This document shows positions 19,656 to 29,178 of a stretch of 64,000 nucleotides of DNA, piece by piece. Position 1 is the first letter of the stretch, and each line of letters begins with the position of its first letter. The notes under the pieces are model-generated. The model searched no databases. It was not told the origin of the DNA and saw only the letters and a program-made list of their open reading frames with translations. Source of the DNA: CAVYOD01 sp963770045. GTDB taxonomy: Bacteria > Acidobacteriota > Aminicenantia > Aminicenantales > CAVYOD01. Made by a program: the position numbers and the translations under genes. The stretch is from assembly GCA_963770045.1 (NCBI GenBank), contig CAVYOD010000014.1, positions 213,222 to 277,221 of the forward strand, read 5' to 3'.

Positions 19656-19780
19656 GCTGGCACTGGAGGCCACCCTCTGGCCCCCGGACCCGGAGGAACC
19701 AGTCCCGTCGGTTCCCCCGTGGAACAAGCCGACGGGTCCCCCTCCGCTACGGGGTCCCAAGGGTGGCCTCCAGTGCCAGC
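19656..19780. repeat. Nested palindromic element, copy A
   Basis: Perfect 21-bp arms (GCTGGCACTGGAGGCCACCCT at 19656-19676 is 21 bases; its complement is at 19760-19780) enclose an 83-bp core with an inner palindrome (CCCGTCGG against CCGACGGG). The core is nearly identical, in opposite orientation, to 43213-43341. It fills the 266-bp gap between the CoA transferase and beta-keto acid cleavage genes; no coding region is evident there. Confidence 0.85.
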
Positions 19781-19856
19781 CTACCCGTTTCAAATTGCCC
19801 ACCGGATTCGCAAGAGACACGATATTACGGCCAGGGCGTACTGACTTGGGCTTATC

Positions 19857-20825
19857 TTAATATTTCCGTGGCGTCTCAGAGATGCCGAGCATCTTGCGGG
19901 CCTGCTGGGGGGTGGCCACTTCTCTATTCAGCTCGTGGGCGATCCGGACCGCCCTTTCGACGACCTGGCGATTGCTCTTTATTTTCTCGCCGCGCTTGTA
20001 ATAAATGTTGTCCTCGAGTCCGACACGCACATGCCCGCCGAGCAGTGTGGCCAGCGCAGTCATGGGAAGCTGATAGGGCCCGATTCCGGAGCAGAGCCAC
20101 AGGGTTCCCTCGGGGAAATCGCGCAACAAATGGATGACGTGGTCAACGGTCGGAAAGCTCGCCGTCTGGTAGCCCATCACCGTCTGGATCCAATAGGGCT
20201 TTTCGATCAGCTTCTGCTCGATCAGGTACTGGATGACGTGCGCTCCTCCGGGATGGTAGGTCTCAAGTTCCGCCTTGATCCCGCGCTTTTTCATTTCCGT
20301 GGCGAACCAGGTCACCTGCTTAAAAGAGATCGGCCAACAGGCATCATAATCGTATCCCGAATGCGGATGCATGAGAGGGGCGGGCCGCGCCTTCATCTTG
20401 AACTTGCTCATATCGGGCGTCAAGTTCAGGGATGCTACATCCGGCATGGCATCTAAACAGGCCACCCGTTCTTCGTCCTTCATGTCCAGGCTCCCGCCCG
20501 TCGTGCAGTTGATGATGATATCGGGACAGCGTTCCCGGACTTTCTTGTTGACCTCGAGCCAGTCTTCCTTGGTCCGGGCGCCTTCGTAGATCTTTTTCGG
20601 ATCCCGGGCATGAATGTGGACCATCGAGGCGCCGGCTTTGTAGGCTTCAAAGACGGAAGCGGCGATTTCCTCCGCCGTCTCGGGTATGTTTTCGTTGTAC
20701 TCTTTGCCCTGAATTCCCCCGTTGCAGGCGACCACGATGATCACGGGAGGCATCCCCTGCCGCACCTTCTCCATGAAAGCGTAGGCGTTCGCATAGTCCC
20801 AGAGATAGTCAAATTCTTTGGTCAT
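19857..20825 (-). CDS. Beta-keto acid cleavage enzyme (BKACE/Kce family, DUF849)
   Basis: Zn-dependent enzymes of this family condense a beta-keto acid with acetyl-CoA and cleave it to acetoacetate plus a new acyl-CoA; Kce of lysine fermentation uses 3-keto-5-aminohexanoate. Visible hallmarks: VIIVVACNGGIQG at the start, the metal-binding GASMVHIHARDP (residues ~65-75), DIIINCTTGGS, and the C-terminal GGHVRVGLEDNIYY. 322 residues, longer than typical Kce (~275) because of an N-terminal extension. ATG 20825 has AGGAG six bases upstream. Together with the CoA transferase and a 3-hydroxyacyl-CoA-dehydrogenase-like gene this forms a module like those of lysine or carnitine breakdown. Actual substrate unknown. 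Confidence 0.85.
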   Translation of the reverse strand: MTKEFDYLWDYANAYAFMEKVRQGMPPVIIVVACNGGIQGKEYNENIPETAEEIAASVFEAYKAGASMVHIHARDPKKIYEGARTKEDWLEVNKKVRERCPDIIINCTTGGSLDMKDEERVACLDAMPDVASLNLTPDMSKFKMKARPAPLMHPHSGYDYDACWPISFKQVTWFATEMKKRGIKAELETYHPGGAHVIQYLIEQKLIEKPYWIQTVMGYQTASFPTVDHVIHLLRDFPEGTLWLCSGIGPYQLPMTALATLLGGHVRVGLEDNIYYKRGEKIKSNRQVVERAVRIAHELNREVATPQQARKMLGISETPRKY

Positions 20826-20947
20826 CTGTTGCTCCTTTCAAAAAATTATTATATCTGTTCCTATGAAAAAATATCTATTCATTTTCCCTAGTATCATTGA
20901 CCGCAGCGCCGGTTCGTGTCTTTGTTCATCACAGTTTCTTTCTAAAA

Positions 20948-22971
20948 TCATGCCCGCTTAAGCCCGCGCCCGCCCAGCGCAAAAAACTTCAGGGCCCTTT
21001 CAACGTTCGGATAGATTGGAACACGGAGCCTGCGGATCTTCCCGGTCTCTTTTTTTTGGATCTTCCCACCTCCTGAAAAGGCGATCACGATCGGCTTGTC
21101 GGAATTTCTTTGAAACGCCCGGACGGCCGCTGCGGCATCGAGAATCGGATCCGCGAAGAGGATCAAGAGCGCGTCATAATGATCGAGGATTCTGTGCTTC
21201 GGCGACTTTGCTGAATTGGCTCCCGAACTGTGTTCCCAGATCGACCGGATTTTGAGGTTTCAGGAAGGGGGGAAGAATTCGCCTCATTTTGTCTTTGCTT
21301 TCTTCGTCCAAATCCGGCAGTTCGAGGCCGGCCCTCTCGGCGATGTCTGAAGCCAAGGTGCCGATCCCGCCCGAGGATTCGACAATCATCAATCGTCTTC
21401 CCAGGGGAGGCCTGAGAAGGCTGAACGCTTTGGCCAGGTCGAAAAGATCGTCAGTGGTTTCGGCCCGGTAGACGTGGAATTGCCTGAATATGCCGTCCAC
21501 AATCCTATCATTTCCGGCGAGAGCCGCCGTGTGGGAACGGGCCGCTCTCTGTCCCGCCTTTGTTCTTCCTGATTTCAGAATGACCAGCGGTTTTTTTAGA
21601 CTCTGGATAGTCTCAAGAAACCGGGCACCCGCCTTTATGTCCTCGAGGTAGCCGGCGATGACGGATACGTTTGGGTCGTTATCCATATAGCGAATGATAT
21701 CCGCTTCATGGACGTCGAGTTTGTTCCCTAGATTGACCCAGAATGAAAACCCCAATTTTTCATCGAGCGTCCTTTGGACAAGGTCTATTCCCACGGAACC
21801 GCTCTGGCTGATGATTCCAATGCCCCCTTTTTTCGCGGCGAGGGAATAGGCTCTCTATGCCAAGGGCGGCGTAGAGATGGTTGTGGGTGTTCACCAGCCC
21901 CTGACAATTCGGCCCGATGGCTCTCATCTCGTATTTATCAAGAAGTTCTTTGACTTCCTCTGCAATCCGAATCCCTTCGGAGCCGATTTCTTGAAAACCC
22001 GAGGAGATGATGAGGACGTTCTTGATGCCTTTTTTCCCGAATTCTTCAACGGCCTGGGGGATCGATCTGGCGGCAATGACCACGACCGCCAAGTCTATTT
22101 TCCCCTCAACATCGAGAACGCTTTTTTTTGCCGGAAGGCCGAGAATTTCCGGAGCATTCGGGTTGATGGGATAAACGGCCCCCTTAAATCCGCCGTCAAG
22201 GATGTTTTTTAAAAGACGATAACCGTCTTTCTCGGGGTCGGCCGAGGCCCCGATGACCGCGACGCTCTCCGGATAGAAAAAAGACCTCAGAAGGTCAGGC
22301 CTCGCTTTGGCACCCCTCTGACCAAAATCGGCCTCGGGTTTCCTGAGCAGCAATTTGGCGTCGACGACCGAGAGGCCGTCGTCCTTGACGATCACCGGAT
22401 TCAGGTCGAGTTGGTCGATTCGACCGCGATAATCGGTTGCCAATTGAGACACCTTCAGGAGCAGATCCACGATCGCGTCCCGGTCGATCTTCAGGCTCCT
22501 GAAACCTTCAAAGATGCGGTGGGACTTCAGCTCCTTGAGCATCGCCTCGGCATCTGAGCGACTGATAGGGATGGCCCTGAAGGAGACGTCCTCCAGGATC
22601 TCGGTGAAGACTCCTCCGAGGCCCAACATGAGGCAGAGGCCAAAAGTGCTATCGTTGAGGACCCCGACAATAACCTCGAGGCCCTTTTCCTCCATCTCTT
22701 CGACAAGAAACTTCTCCTCCGGGAATTTCTCTTTCATCTTGCCGAGTTCTTCAGCCAGGCTCTTTTTGTTTCGAATCCCGAGCACGACGCCGCCGACCTC
22801 TGTCTTGTGGAGGATGCGGGACGAACAAACCTTGAGTGCGACGGGAAACTTAAGATCCAAGGACGGGACCTCTTCGGATGTATCTATGAGACGATATTTC
22901 GGCGTGGCAATGCCGTATTGCTTAAGGAGATCTTTAACTTTGTCTTCCGTCATCATCGTGGTCGTCTTCAT
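20948..22971 (-). CDS. ADP-forming acyl-CoA synthetase (two frame breaks)
   Basis: NDP-forming acyl-CoA synthetases interconvert acyl-CoA + ADP + Pi and acid + ATP + CoA. Here the ATP-grasp (beta) domain comes first (PVALKVCSSRILHKTEVGGV; LVEEMEEKGLEVIVGVLND; LDLNPVIV), then the CoA-binding/ligase (alpha) domain (FFYPESVAVIGASADPEKDG; AIGPNCQGLVN; the phospho-His in SHTAAL). The frame shifts +1 in a T6 run (21828-21833) and near 21195; repair restores EKGGIGIISQSGSVGIDL and RILDHYDALLILFADP, giving ~670 residues. It would gain ATP from an acyl-CoA product of the surrounding catabolic genes. 81 bases downstream of the C45 copy 2 stop, same strand. Confidence 0.85.
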
Positions 22972-23052
22972 TGGACTCTTTCTCGCTACTGAAAATCCTC
23001 TATCTGTTTTTCTCCCCCGAACAAGCAGGCTTCGGTCCGGGACTCGGCCAGA

Positions 23053-24294
23053 CTAGAACCTGAATGTTTGAAACTCTGTATCGCATGGCGGGCCGGGAGA
23101 AAGGTGCAGGACCGGATGGGGCGATAATTCCATAATCAGGCAGCCGAAGGTCATGCCGTCGTCGCCGGGTTTATTCCGGAAACAGATCGGCACTTCATCG
23201 GAGCCAAGAATGGATTTGATCATTTCGACGGTGACGGTTCTCGAAGGGTCAGCGAGCTTTTTGGCCAGGAAATCGAACCGGACCTCGGAGTTTGACGGCC
23301 CAGGGTCCTTTTTTTGCGGCGGAGACTTTTTCATGATTTCCTGATAAACGCTCTGGTCATCATTCGCCAGAGGATGGTTGGTGTGATAGACCCTGGTTGA
23401 TCCCTGGAGAGGAATGAACTGGCTCACCTTGTTCGCCGAACCTTCAAACGCGGCGACGCCCTGCGCATCCCCGATCGTATAGTTCTGGCCGGAGGCGTGC
23501 TTGATTCCACGCAGAAACTCTCCGGCTTCTTTCAGGTTCGATTTTTCCAGGACAGCCCTGACGATATAAGCGACTGGAAGTCCGTCGGGGGAGTAGTTCA
23601 ATTGAAGCAGGGTATTGCAGCAAATCCCCAGGGGCCGGTTATTCAAACCCGTTAAGGCCAGATACCCCGCGGTTGTAAAGACCAGGGATTCAAGAGAGGA
23701 CCCGGGATATTTGATGTGGAGGAGAGTCTGGGTTCCATCATTATAGCTTTCGATATCCATGTTCTGGGCCAGCAGCGGGAACCGATCGCCCTCCTTTGAA
23801 ACTCCAAGCGCGCTGCAACCGGCCGCCGGAGAGATGGGCACGCCAAGCCTTTTGTTCCTGATGTACCAGTAGTGTTCATCTCCCAGTTGGTACGTATACA
23901 TCGTGTCAAAATCGATCCCCGCGCCCTCTGCGAGGCCTTCCACCTCTTCCAGCAGGTCTGGAGTCCATTTTTTGATGGCCGGCAAAAAATCGGTCTCTTT
24001 CATGAATTGTGCAATATAGGCATCGGGCTTCATCCCGGTCGATTTTTGGACGGACTCCTTCCAGAGGCTAATGTTTTTCTGGATCTTGGCCCGCAAGCCT
24101 TCTCCATGGATCTGCCCCCTCTTTTTAGGCGGACCTTCCAGGATCAGGACTTCGAGGCTTCTCTTTTCTAAGCGAGAAATATCACCGCGATTTCTGGAAG
24201 CGAAGCTGCGCCCGGAGAGGCCGATCCCATAAGGAACGGCCATGATACCCGAGGCCATCCATGCGCCCTGCTTTAAAAAAGTTCTTCGTTTCAT
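23053..24294 (-). CDS. C45-type acylase, Tat-exported, copy 2 (intact)
   Basis: Intact 413-residue paralog of 16385-17634. Twin-arginine signal KRRTFLKQGAWMASGIMAVP, then the Ntn-hydrolase core with the autocatalytic Cys160 in AAGCSALGV, NMDIESYNDG, NYTIGDAQGVAAFE and VYHTNHPLAND. In characterised relatives the precursor is cut before this Cys to give two chains. The start codon overlaps the Gfo/Idh stop (ATGA), so the two are translationally coupled. The substrate is unknown; family members act on penicillins, N-acyl amino acids or related amides. Export by Tat points to action in the periplasm on material brought through the outer membrane. Confidence 0.85.
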   Translation of the reverse strand: MKRRTFLKQGAWMASGIMAVPYGIGLSGRSFASRNRGDISRLEKRSLEVLILEGPPKKRGQIHGEGLRAKIQKNISLWKESVQKSTGMKPDAYIAQFMKETDFLPAIKKWTPDLLEEVEGLAEGAGIDFDTMYTYQLGDEHYWYIRNKRLGVPISPAAGCSALGVSKEGDRFPLLAQNMDIESYNDGTQTLLHIKYPGSSLESLVFTTAGYLALTGLNNRPLGICCNTLLQLNYSPDGLPVAYIVRAVLEKSNLKEAGEFLRGIKHASGQNYTIGDAQGVAAFEGSANKVSQFIPLQGSTRVYHTNHPLANDDQSVYQEIMKKSPPQKKDPGPSNSEVRFDFLAKKLADPSRTVTVEMIKSILGSDEVPICFRNKPGDDGMTFGCLIMELSPHPVLHLSPGPPCDTEFQTFRF

Positions 24295-25374
24295 TTTCTG
24301 CTCCCTCGTGGTTCTATGGAGACAATCTTTCGCGTCTCGTAGCTCTCATAAGCGGCCAGGATGATCCGGAGGGCCTTGAGTCCGACCGCACCCGTTATCT
24401 CGGGCTCGGTATCGTTCAGGACGCTGTTCGCGAAGGATTCTATCTGCAGGCCGAAGTGCAGTGGATGGGGCTTGTCGATGACCCGTATCTCTTCTTTTCG
24501 ATCCTCAGAAAAATAGAACAGCTTGTTCGGGTACAGGAAGAGCCGGAGAGCGCCTTTGGTGCCGTGGATCCGATAGTTCACCGGGCTCGCATCCCAAATC
24601 GAAATGCCCTTGGATGTATAGCCTCCCCAGCTGAAGATACCTTCGGACGGCATGTCGGAAGGATAAGTCGCTTCGTTATAGACGAGTTGTCCGATGGCCC
24701 CGTTATTGAGCTCCATGGTTAAGAATTCCGTCGCCGGAGGCTGCCCGGCCCGGTTGCCCCGTCCGAACACCCACTCAACCTCGCTTCCCGTGAGCCAGGC
24801 GAAAGCGTCCACCGAATGGATGCCGTGGTCCGTGAGACCGCTTCCCCCCGCTCCCGGCGCGCCGGGGGGATAAATTTGGTAGAGCTGAAATTTGTCGGCC
24901 CCCTGGCCTCCGGCGCCTGTTTCCAGGAGAAGCGTGACCTCTCCGAGAAGCCCGGCCTCAATCATTTCCTTGGCTTTTCGGATCGTGGGCATAAACCTGT
25001 ACGTCTCTCCATAGAAGAGCTTCACGTCCGCCTTTTGGCAAGCTTCGATCATGGCCCCGGCATCCTCGAGAGTCAAGGCCATCGGTTTTTCAACGAGGAC
25101 ATTGACCCCAAATTCGGCCGCTTTTTCGGTGATACCACGGGAAAGCCTTGGCCCTGCCAGAACGCAAACAATATCGAGTTTTTCTCTCTTGAACATCTCC
25201 ACATAATCTGTGTAGCCCTTGAACCCGAACTCGGCGCTGACCCTTTTGAGAAGACCTTCCTGGATTTCGGCACCGGCCACGACCTCGATATTTTCAGTAT
25301 TTTTGGTATCCCGGAAGATGGCAGACCTGGGCCACATGTCCCAAGCCAACTAGGCCCACCCGACATTTCTTCAT
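24291..25374 (-). CDS. Gfo/Idh/MocA family oxidoreductase (one frame break)
   Basis: NAD(P)-dependent dehydrogenase of sugars or cyclitols. The start ATG 25374 has GGAGGGAGA upstream and encodes MKKCRVGLVGLGHVAQVCHLP, the Rossmann GxGxxA-type motif; a +1 break in a T5 run (25300-25304) then hides the join to NTENIEVVAGAEI. Further landmarks are NVLVEKPMALTLEDA (the conserved EKP lysine), YGETYRFMPTIRKA and the catalytic-type HGIHSVDAFAWL. Corrected length ~361 residues, normal. Coupled to C45 copy 2. The sugar link in an otherwise amino-acid-like block is unexplained; it could act on an amino-cyclitol or glycoconjugate released by the acylase. Confidence 0.85.
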
Positions 25375-25523
25375 GCGCTCTTCTCCCTCCTCAACGCGGA
25401 AATCATCACGCCTCCTGGTTATTTCGGAGACAATAAATAATAAAATAACCTGAATTGTTTTTTTATTTTCTCGTCTAAGCTTGATATTGTCAAGGAAGCA
25501 AAATGGATGTGTCCGGAGACGCC

Positions 25524-26924
25524 CTATTTTTTCTTGCTCTTCCAGAAAAAGTAGGCGGGGAGGCCGGCGAGAATGATCAGCGCTCCGATTCCGGCGGCCC
25601 GGGGCTTTTGGAGAAACATGTTGATAAATATCCAGGCATTGACACCGATGAAGATCAAGGGAGTCACGGGATAGCCAATCGTCCGATACGCTCGTTCCTG
25701 GTCGGGATATTTTTTGCGCAGGACAAAAATCGCCGCTCCGGTGAGACAGGCGAAGAGCAGAATGCCAAAGACGACAAACTCATAAAGGTCACGATATTTT
25801 CCGGTCAGACAGAGAAGACTCGACCAGATGCCCTGGGCAATAATGGCCTGGCCCGGCGAATGGTATTTCGGATGGACCTTTGCCAATCCCTTGAAAAAGA
25901 GTCCGTCTTTGGCCATGGCATAATACACCCGCGGTCCGGAAATGATACATGAGTTCAGGCAGCCGAAAGCGGAGAGCACGATCACGGCGGAAAGAAGAGG
26001 CGCGCCCAGAGGGCCGAACAAAGAGCCGGAGGCGACCTCTCCGATGCGAGTGACGCCTGCGATTTTGTTGAGAGGCAGAGCGTATAAAAAAACGAAATTG
26101 ACCATAACGTAGATAACGATCACCGCGGATATGGCCAGAATCATGCTCGTGGCGAGGTTCTTTTTGGCATTCTTCAGCTCGCTGGCCATGGAGGCCGCGC
26201 TGTACCATCCATCATAGGCCCAAACCGCGGCGATCAGGGCGACACCGAAGGCTCCGATTCCGCTCAGATGGAGAGCTTCTTTGGAGAACAGAACTTGAGC
26301 GCTCAGGTGACCTCCGCGGCCAATGGAAAAACCAAGAATGATAAAGAAGGCGAACAGAATGATCTTGAGGCTGGTGAGAAAATTCTGGACGGGTTTCCCG
26401 TATTTCAGGCCGAAATAATTGACAAAAGTAAAACCCGAGACGGCCAGCGCAGCAGTCATCTGCCCATAGCTTACGGACAGGGGAAAACCCAGAAGGGAGA
26501 TGCTAAAGAGAGAATGCTTGAAAGAGAGGGAAGGGATAAAATAGCTCAGGTATTCCGTGAAACCGGTGGCGACGGCGGCGTTGGAACCGTTCCAGATGAT
26601 CAGGAAAAATGTCCAGCCGTAAAGAAACCCGGCCAGCGAGCCGTAGGCTTCTTTCAAATAGACGTACTGTCCGCCCGCTCTGGGGAAGAGGCAGCCCATT
26701 TCCCCGTAGGTCAAAGCTCCGGCCAGCGCGACCAATCCCGCTCCGACCCAAACCGCTATCAGCCAGAATCCGGAGGGAATGGTCTGGACCATGTCGCCCG
26801 ACGTCAAAAAAATGGCCGAACCGACGATCGTGCCGATCCCCAAAAGGATGGCGTCAAACAGGCTCAGTCCCTTGATCAACCCGGAATTTGACGGCTGTTC
26901 GCTGCTTGCAGATTCGACGGCCAT
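25524..26924 (-). CDS. APC superfamily amino acid permease
   Basis: A 466-residue inner-membrane transporter with about 12 hydrophobic segments. The first helix carries the APC substrate-binding signature ILLGIGTIVGSAIFLTSGD, followed by GALTYGEMGCLFPRAGGQYVYLKEAYG typical of LAT/GadC-like members. ATG 26924 is preferred; an in-frame TTG at 26978 would add 18 non-membrane residues without a ribosome site. It would import an amino acid for the catabolic genes downstream on the same strand, 150 bases away. Exchange versus symport cannot be judged. Confidence 0.9.
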   Translation of the reverse strand: MAVESASSEQPSNSGLIKGLSLFDAILLGIGTIVGSAIFLTSGDMVQTIPSGFWLIAVWVGAGLVALAGALTYGEMGCLFPRAGGQYVYLKEAYGSLAGFLYGWTFFLIIWNGSNAAVATGFTEYLSYFIPSLSFKHSLFSISLLGFPLSVSYGQMTAALAVSGFTFVNYFGLKYGKPVQNFLTSLKIILFAFFIILGFSIGRGGHLSAQVLFSKEALHLSGIGAFGVALIAAVWAYDGWYSAASMASELKNAKKNLATSMILAISAVIVIYVMVNFVFLYALPLNKIAGVTRIGEVASGSLFGPLGAPLLSAVIVLSAFGCLNSCIISGPRVYYAMAKDGLFFKGLAKVHPKYHSPGQAIIAQGIWSSLLCLTGKYRDLYEFVVFGILLFACLTGAAIFVLRKKYPDQERAYRTIGYPVTPLIFIGVNAWIFINMFLQKPRAAGIGALIILAGLPAYFFWKSKKK

Positions 26925-27037
26925 TTTGTTCTCTTTTGAATTCTGACTAGGAATACCCAAACAGGCCGGCAATGTCAAGCCTTCGTCGGCCCTCTTCGCG
27001 GCGGCTGCGGAACCGGCAGGCCCTCATTTGCTGGTCC

Positions 27038-27066
27038 TTGCTTCCGGCGTTGAGGAGTCCTATAAT
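27038..27066 (+). promoter_or_regulatory. Promoter of the corrinoid methyltransferase operon
   Basis: TTGCTT (27038-27043), 17-base spacer, perfect TATAAT (27061-27066). The start of transcription would be near 27073, leaving a leader of about 83 bases before the first UroD-family ATG. Confidence 0.65.
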
Positions 27067-27155
27067 TCACCGGAGCGCCTTCAGGGCAGCCCAGTTTATG
27101 AACGCAAAGCAAGAAAAATCGGCAAGCTCCTCGGATCATATCTAAGGGAGACTTC

Positions 27156-28322
27156 ATGTCAGAAAAGATGACAAGGTATGAGAGGCTCGAGGCGGCCTGG
27201 AACCTCAAAGAGGGGGACAGGGTTCCCGCGGCGCCGCTGAACTGCTACATCATCCCCTATCGCGGCGGAATCACGATCAAAGAGATGTTCTTCGAACCCG
27301 AGAAACTCATCCAGGCTTCGATCAAATGCCTGGATATCATCGGCGATAATATCGACCCCAACATCACGACCCTGGATCATCTCTCCTTCCTGGGAAAGTC
27401 GGGCTGGGACCAGGCCACCCTGGACTGGAGAATCTGGGAGCGCTTCCCTCCGGAGGGAAACATCCCCAGTTTTTTCGAGAAGGTCATGATCGAAGACTAT
27501 GACGATGTCATGGAGAGAGGATTCTCAACACTCCTCTTTAACAAGAAGATCCATAAAGACCTGTTCAAGCGAAGCCTCGACGAATTTCTCTATTATGAAT
27601 TTGATTATCCCCGGGTTTACGCTCAGGCCTGGCGCCGATTCGTCGAGGACTACGAGGTTCCCCTCCTCATGGGGGGAAGAGCGACCATCCCTTTCGAGTT
27701 CGTTCTCTATTACCGCGGTTTTTCTCAGTATGCGGAGGACATCTTCGAACGGCCGGAAAAAGTCAAGAAGATGTGCGAGCTGGTGCTCGAACGCGAGATC
27801 CTCAGGGCGATGAACCAGGCCATGATCATGGGGGCAGGTGAGGTTCCGGGCGCCGAGGTTATTTTTTTCCAAGCCGGAATCGTGGGGCCTCCGTATGTTT
27901 CGCCCAGGGTCTTTGAGGAGTTCGTCTGGCCAACGCTAAAGAAAGGCGTCGACATGATCGTAAAGAGAGGGTTCAAGGCCCATGTCCATACGGACGGAGA
28001 CCTGACCTCAGTGCTCCCTCTTCTCAAGCACATCACGGACGGATTGCCCAAGGGGAAGGTCCTGCTGGATTTCGAGAAGACAAACATGAAAAAAGCGAAG
28101 GAGATCCTGGGCGACCGGGTTTGCCTCTTCGGCAATGTTCCCGCTTCCCTGCTCGTTTACGGAACGCCCGCAGACGTCGAGAAATACTGTCGGGGTCTGA
28201 TCAGGGACTGCGCCGAGGGGGGAGGCTTTATCCTGGCGACGGAGTGTGAAACCCCCTGGGATGCCAAGCCGGAAAATGTCAGAGCCATCATCGATACGGC
28301 GATAAAATACGGCCGCTACTAA
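27156..28322 (+). CDS. UroD-superfamily corrinoid methyltransferase, copy 1
   Basis: A 388-residue uroporphyrinogen-decarboxylase-superfamily protein. Members paired with corrinoid proteins (MtaA/MtbA-like) are Zn methyltransferases that move methyl groups between a substrate or carrier and cobalamin. Candidate Zn ligands are His in KAHVHTDGD (~residue 275) and Cys in ATECETPWD (~residue 365). Start ATG follows GGGAG. It is followed in the same operon by a 64-residue protein, a corrinoid protein and a close paralog (29179-30339; shared blocks such as DPNITTLDHLS and LGKSGWDQATLDWRIW). True heme enzymes lack such partners. Whether it demethylates a substrate or remethylates a carrier is not known. 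Confidence 0.8.
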   Translation: MSEKMTRYERLEAAWNLKEGDRVPAAPLNCYIIPYRGGITIKEMFFEPEKLIQASIKCLDIIGDNIDPNITTLDHLSFLGKSGWDQATLDWRIWERFPPEGNIPSFFEKVMIEDYDDVMERGFSTLLFNKKIHKDLFKRSLDEFLYYEFDYPRVYAQAWRRFVEDYEVPLLMGGRATIPFEFVLYYRGFSQYAEDIFERPEKVKKMCELVLEREILRAMNQAMIMGAGEVPGAEVIFFQAGIVGPPYVSPRVFEEFVWPTLKKGVDMIVKRGFKAHVHTDGDLTSVLPLLKHITDGLPKGKVLLDFEKTNMKKAKEILGDRVCLFGNVPASLLVYGTPADVEKYCRGLIRDCAEGGGFILATECETPWDAKPENVRAIIDTAIKYGRY

Positions 28323-28348
28323 ACAAGTTTGAAAGGAGGTCAAGGACA

Positions 28349-28543
28349 ATGAGAGCCGGAGTCAAGCGCATCCTGGATGAAACCAAGAAAGGACTGAAGC
28401 CGCCGACGGAAGATGAAATCCGGAAGGCTGAGGCCAAGTGGCTGTTCGGAAAGAACGCCGAGAAAATGCTGGCCTACGCGCCGTGGAGTTTTGTCCTGGT
28501 CAAACTCCTCTGGAAGAAAGGAGAGGAACCTTGGGAAAGCTGA
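28349..28543 (+). CDS. Small protein of the corrinoid operon (64 aa)
   Basis: I do not recognise this protein with confidence. It is 64 residues, charged at the N-terminus (GVKRILDETKKGLKPPTEDE) with a hydrophobic-aromatic C-terminal half (AYAPWSFVLVKLLWKKG). ATG has AAGGAGG upstream, and its end overlaps the TTG start of the corrinoid protein by 13 bases, so it is translated with it. The PPTEDEIRKAEAKWLFG segment is reminiscent of the small helical C-terminal domain of protochlorophyllide reductase B, but that is only a visual resemblance. An accessory role in the methyltransferase complex is inferred from position. Confidence 0.65.
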   Translation: MRAGVKRILDETKKGLKPPTEDEIRKAEAKWLFGKNAEKMLAYAPWSFVLVKLLWKKGEEPWES

Positions 28544-29166
28544 GCGAGGCCATATTCGCCTTGGATAAAGAGCTGGTCCTTCAGGTTGTCAAGCAAGACC
28601 TGGAGGCCGGACGGAACCCCCTCGATCTGATCGAAGAGGCCCGGGAGGGATTGCAGAAGGTGGGAGACGAATTCGAAAAGGGGAATCTTTTTCTCATGGA
28701 ATTGATGCGCTCCGCCCAGATCTTCAAAGGGGCGGCGGCGTTGATCGCCCCGAAGATCAAAGAAAAGTGTCAGGCAACACCGGCCAAGGGCATGGTCCTT
28801 CTCGGAACGGTCTCCGGCGACGTTCATGACCTGGGCAAGGGGATCGTTGCGACCCTGCTGGAATGCGGAGGGTACGAGGTCATCGACCTCGGCGTTGATG
28901 TTTCGGAAAAAGTCTTTGTGGAGAAGATCCGAAAGCACGAGCCTCAGGTCGTCGGGATGTCCGGGCTCCTCACGACCTCGATCCCGGTCATGGGAAAGAC
29001 CGTGCAGGCGATTGAAGAGGCGGGGCTCAGAGAGAAAGTCAAAGTCATAGCCGGCGGGGGTGTCGTCGGGGAGGTGGATGCCTCCAAGATCAAGGCCGAT
29101 TTTACGACCTCAAACGCCAACGAGGGAATCCGGGTCATCGAAAGATGGATCGCGAAGAAGGACTAG
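28531..29166 (+). CDS. Methyltransferase cognate corrinoid protein
   Basis: A 212-residue MtaC/MtbC-type corrinoid protein. The N-terminal four-helix cap (AREGLQKVGDEFEKGNLFLMELMRSAQIF) is followed by a cobalamin-binding Rossmann domain with Asp97, His99 and Gly102 of GDVHDLGKGIV (the lower-ligand His of the DxHxxG motif), SGLLTTS and the VIAGGGVV loop. TTG 28531 is chosen because GGAGAGG lies just upstream. It would carry the methyl group between the two flanking UroD-family proteins. No RamA-type reactivase or MtaB/MttB-type substrate methyltransferase is visible nearby. Confidence 0.9.
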   Translation: MGKLSEAIFALDKELVLQVVKQDLEAGRNPLDLIEEAREGLQKVGDEFEKGNLFLMELMRSAQIFKGAAALIAPKIKEKCQATPAKGMVLLGTVSGDVHDLGKGIVATLLECGGYEVIDLGVDVSEKVFVEKIRKHEPQVVGMSGLLTTSIPVMGKTVQAIEEAGLREKVKVIAGGGVVGEVDASKIKADFTTSNANEGIRVIERWIAKKD

Positions 29167-29178
29167 AAGGAAAGACTG

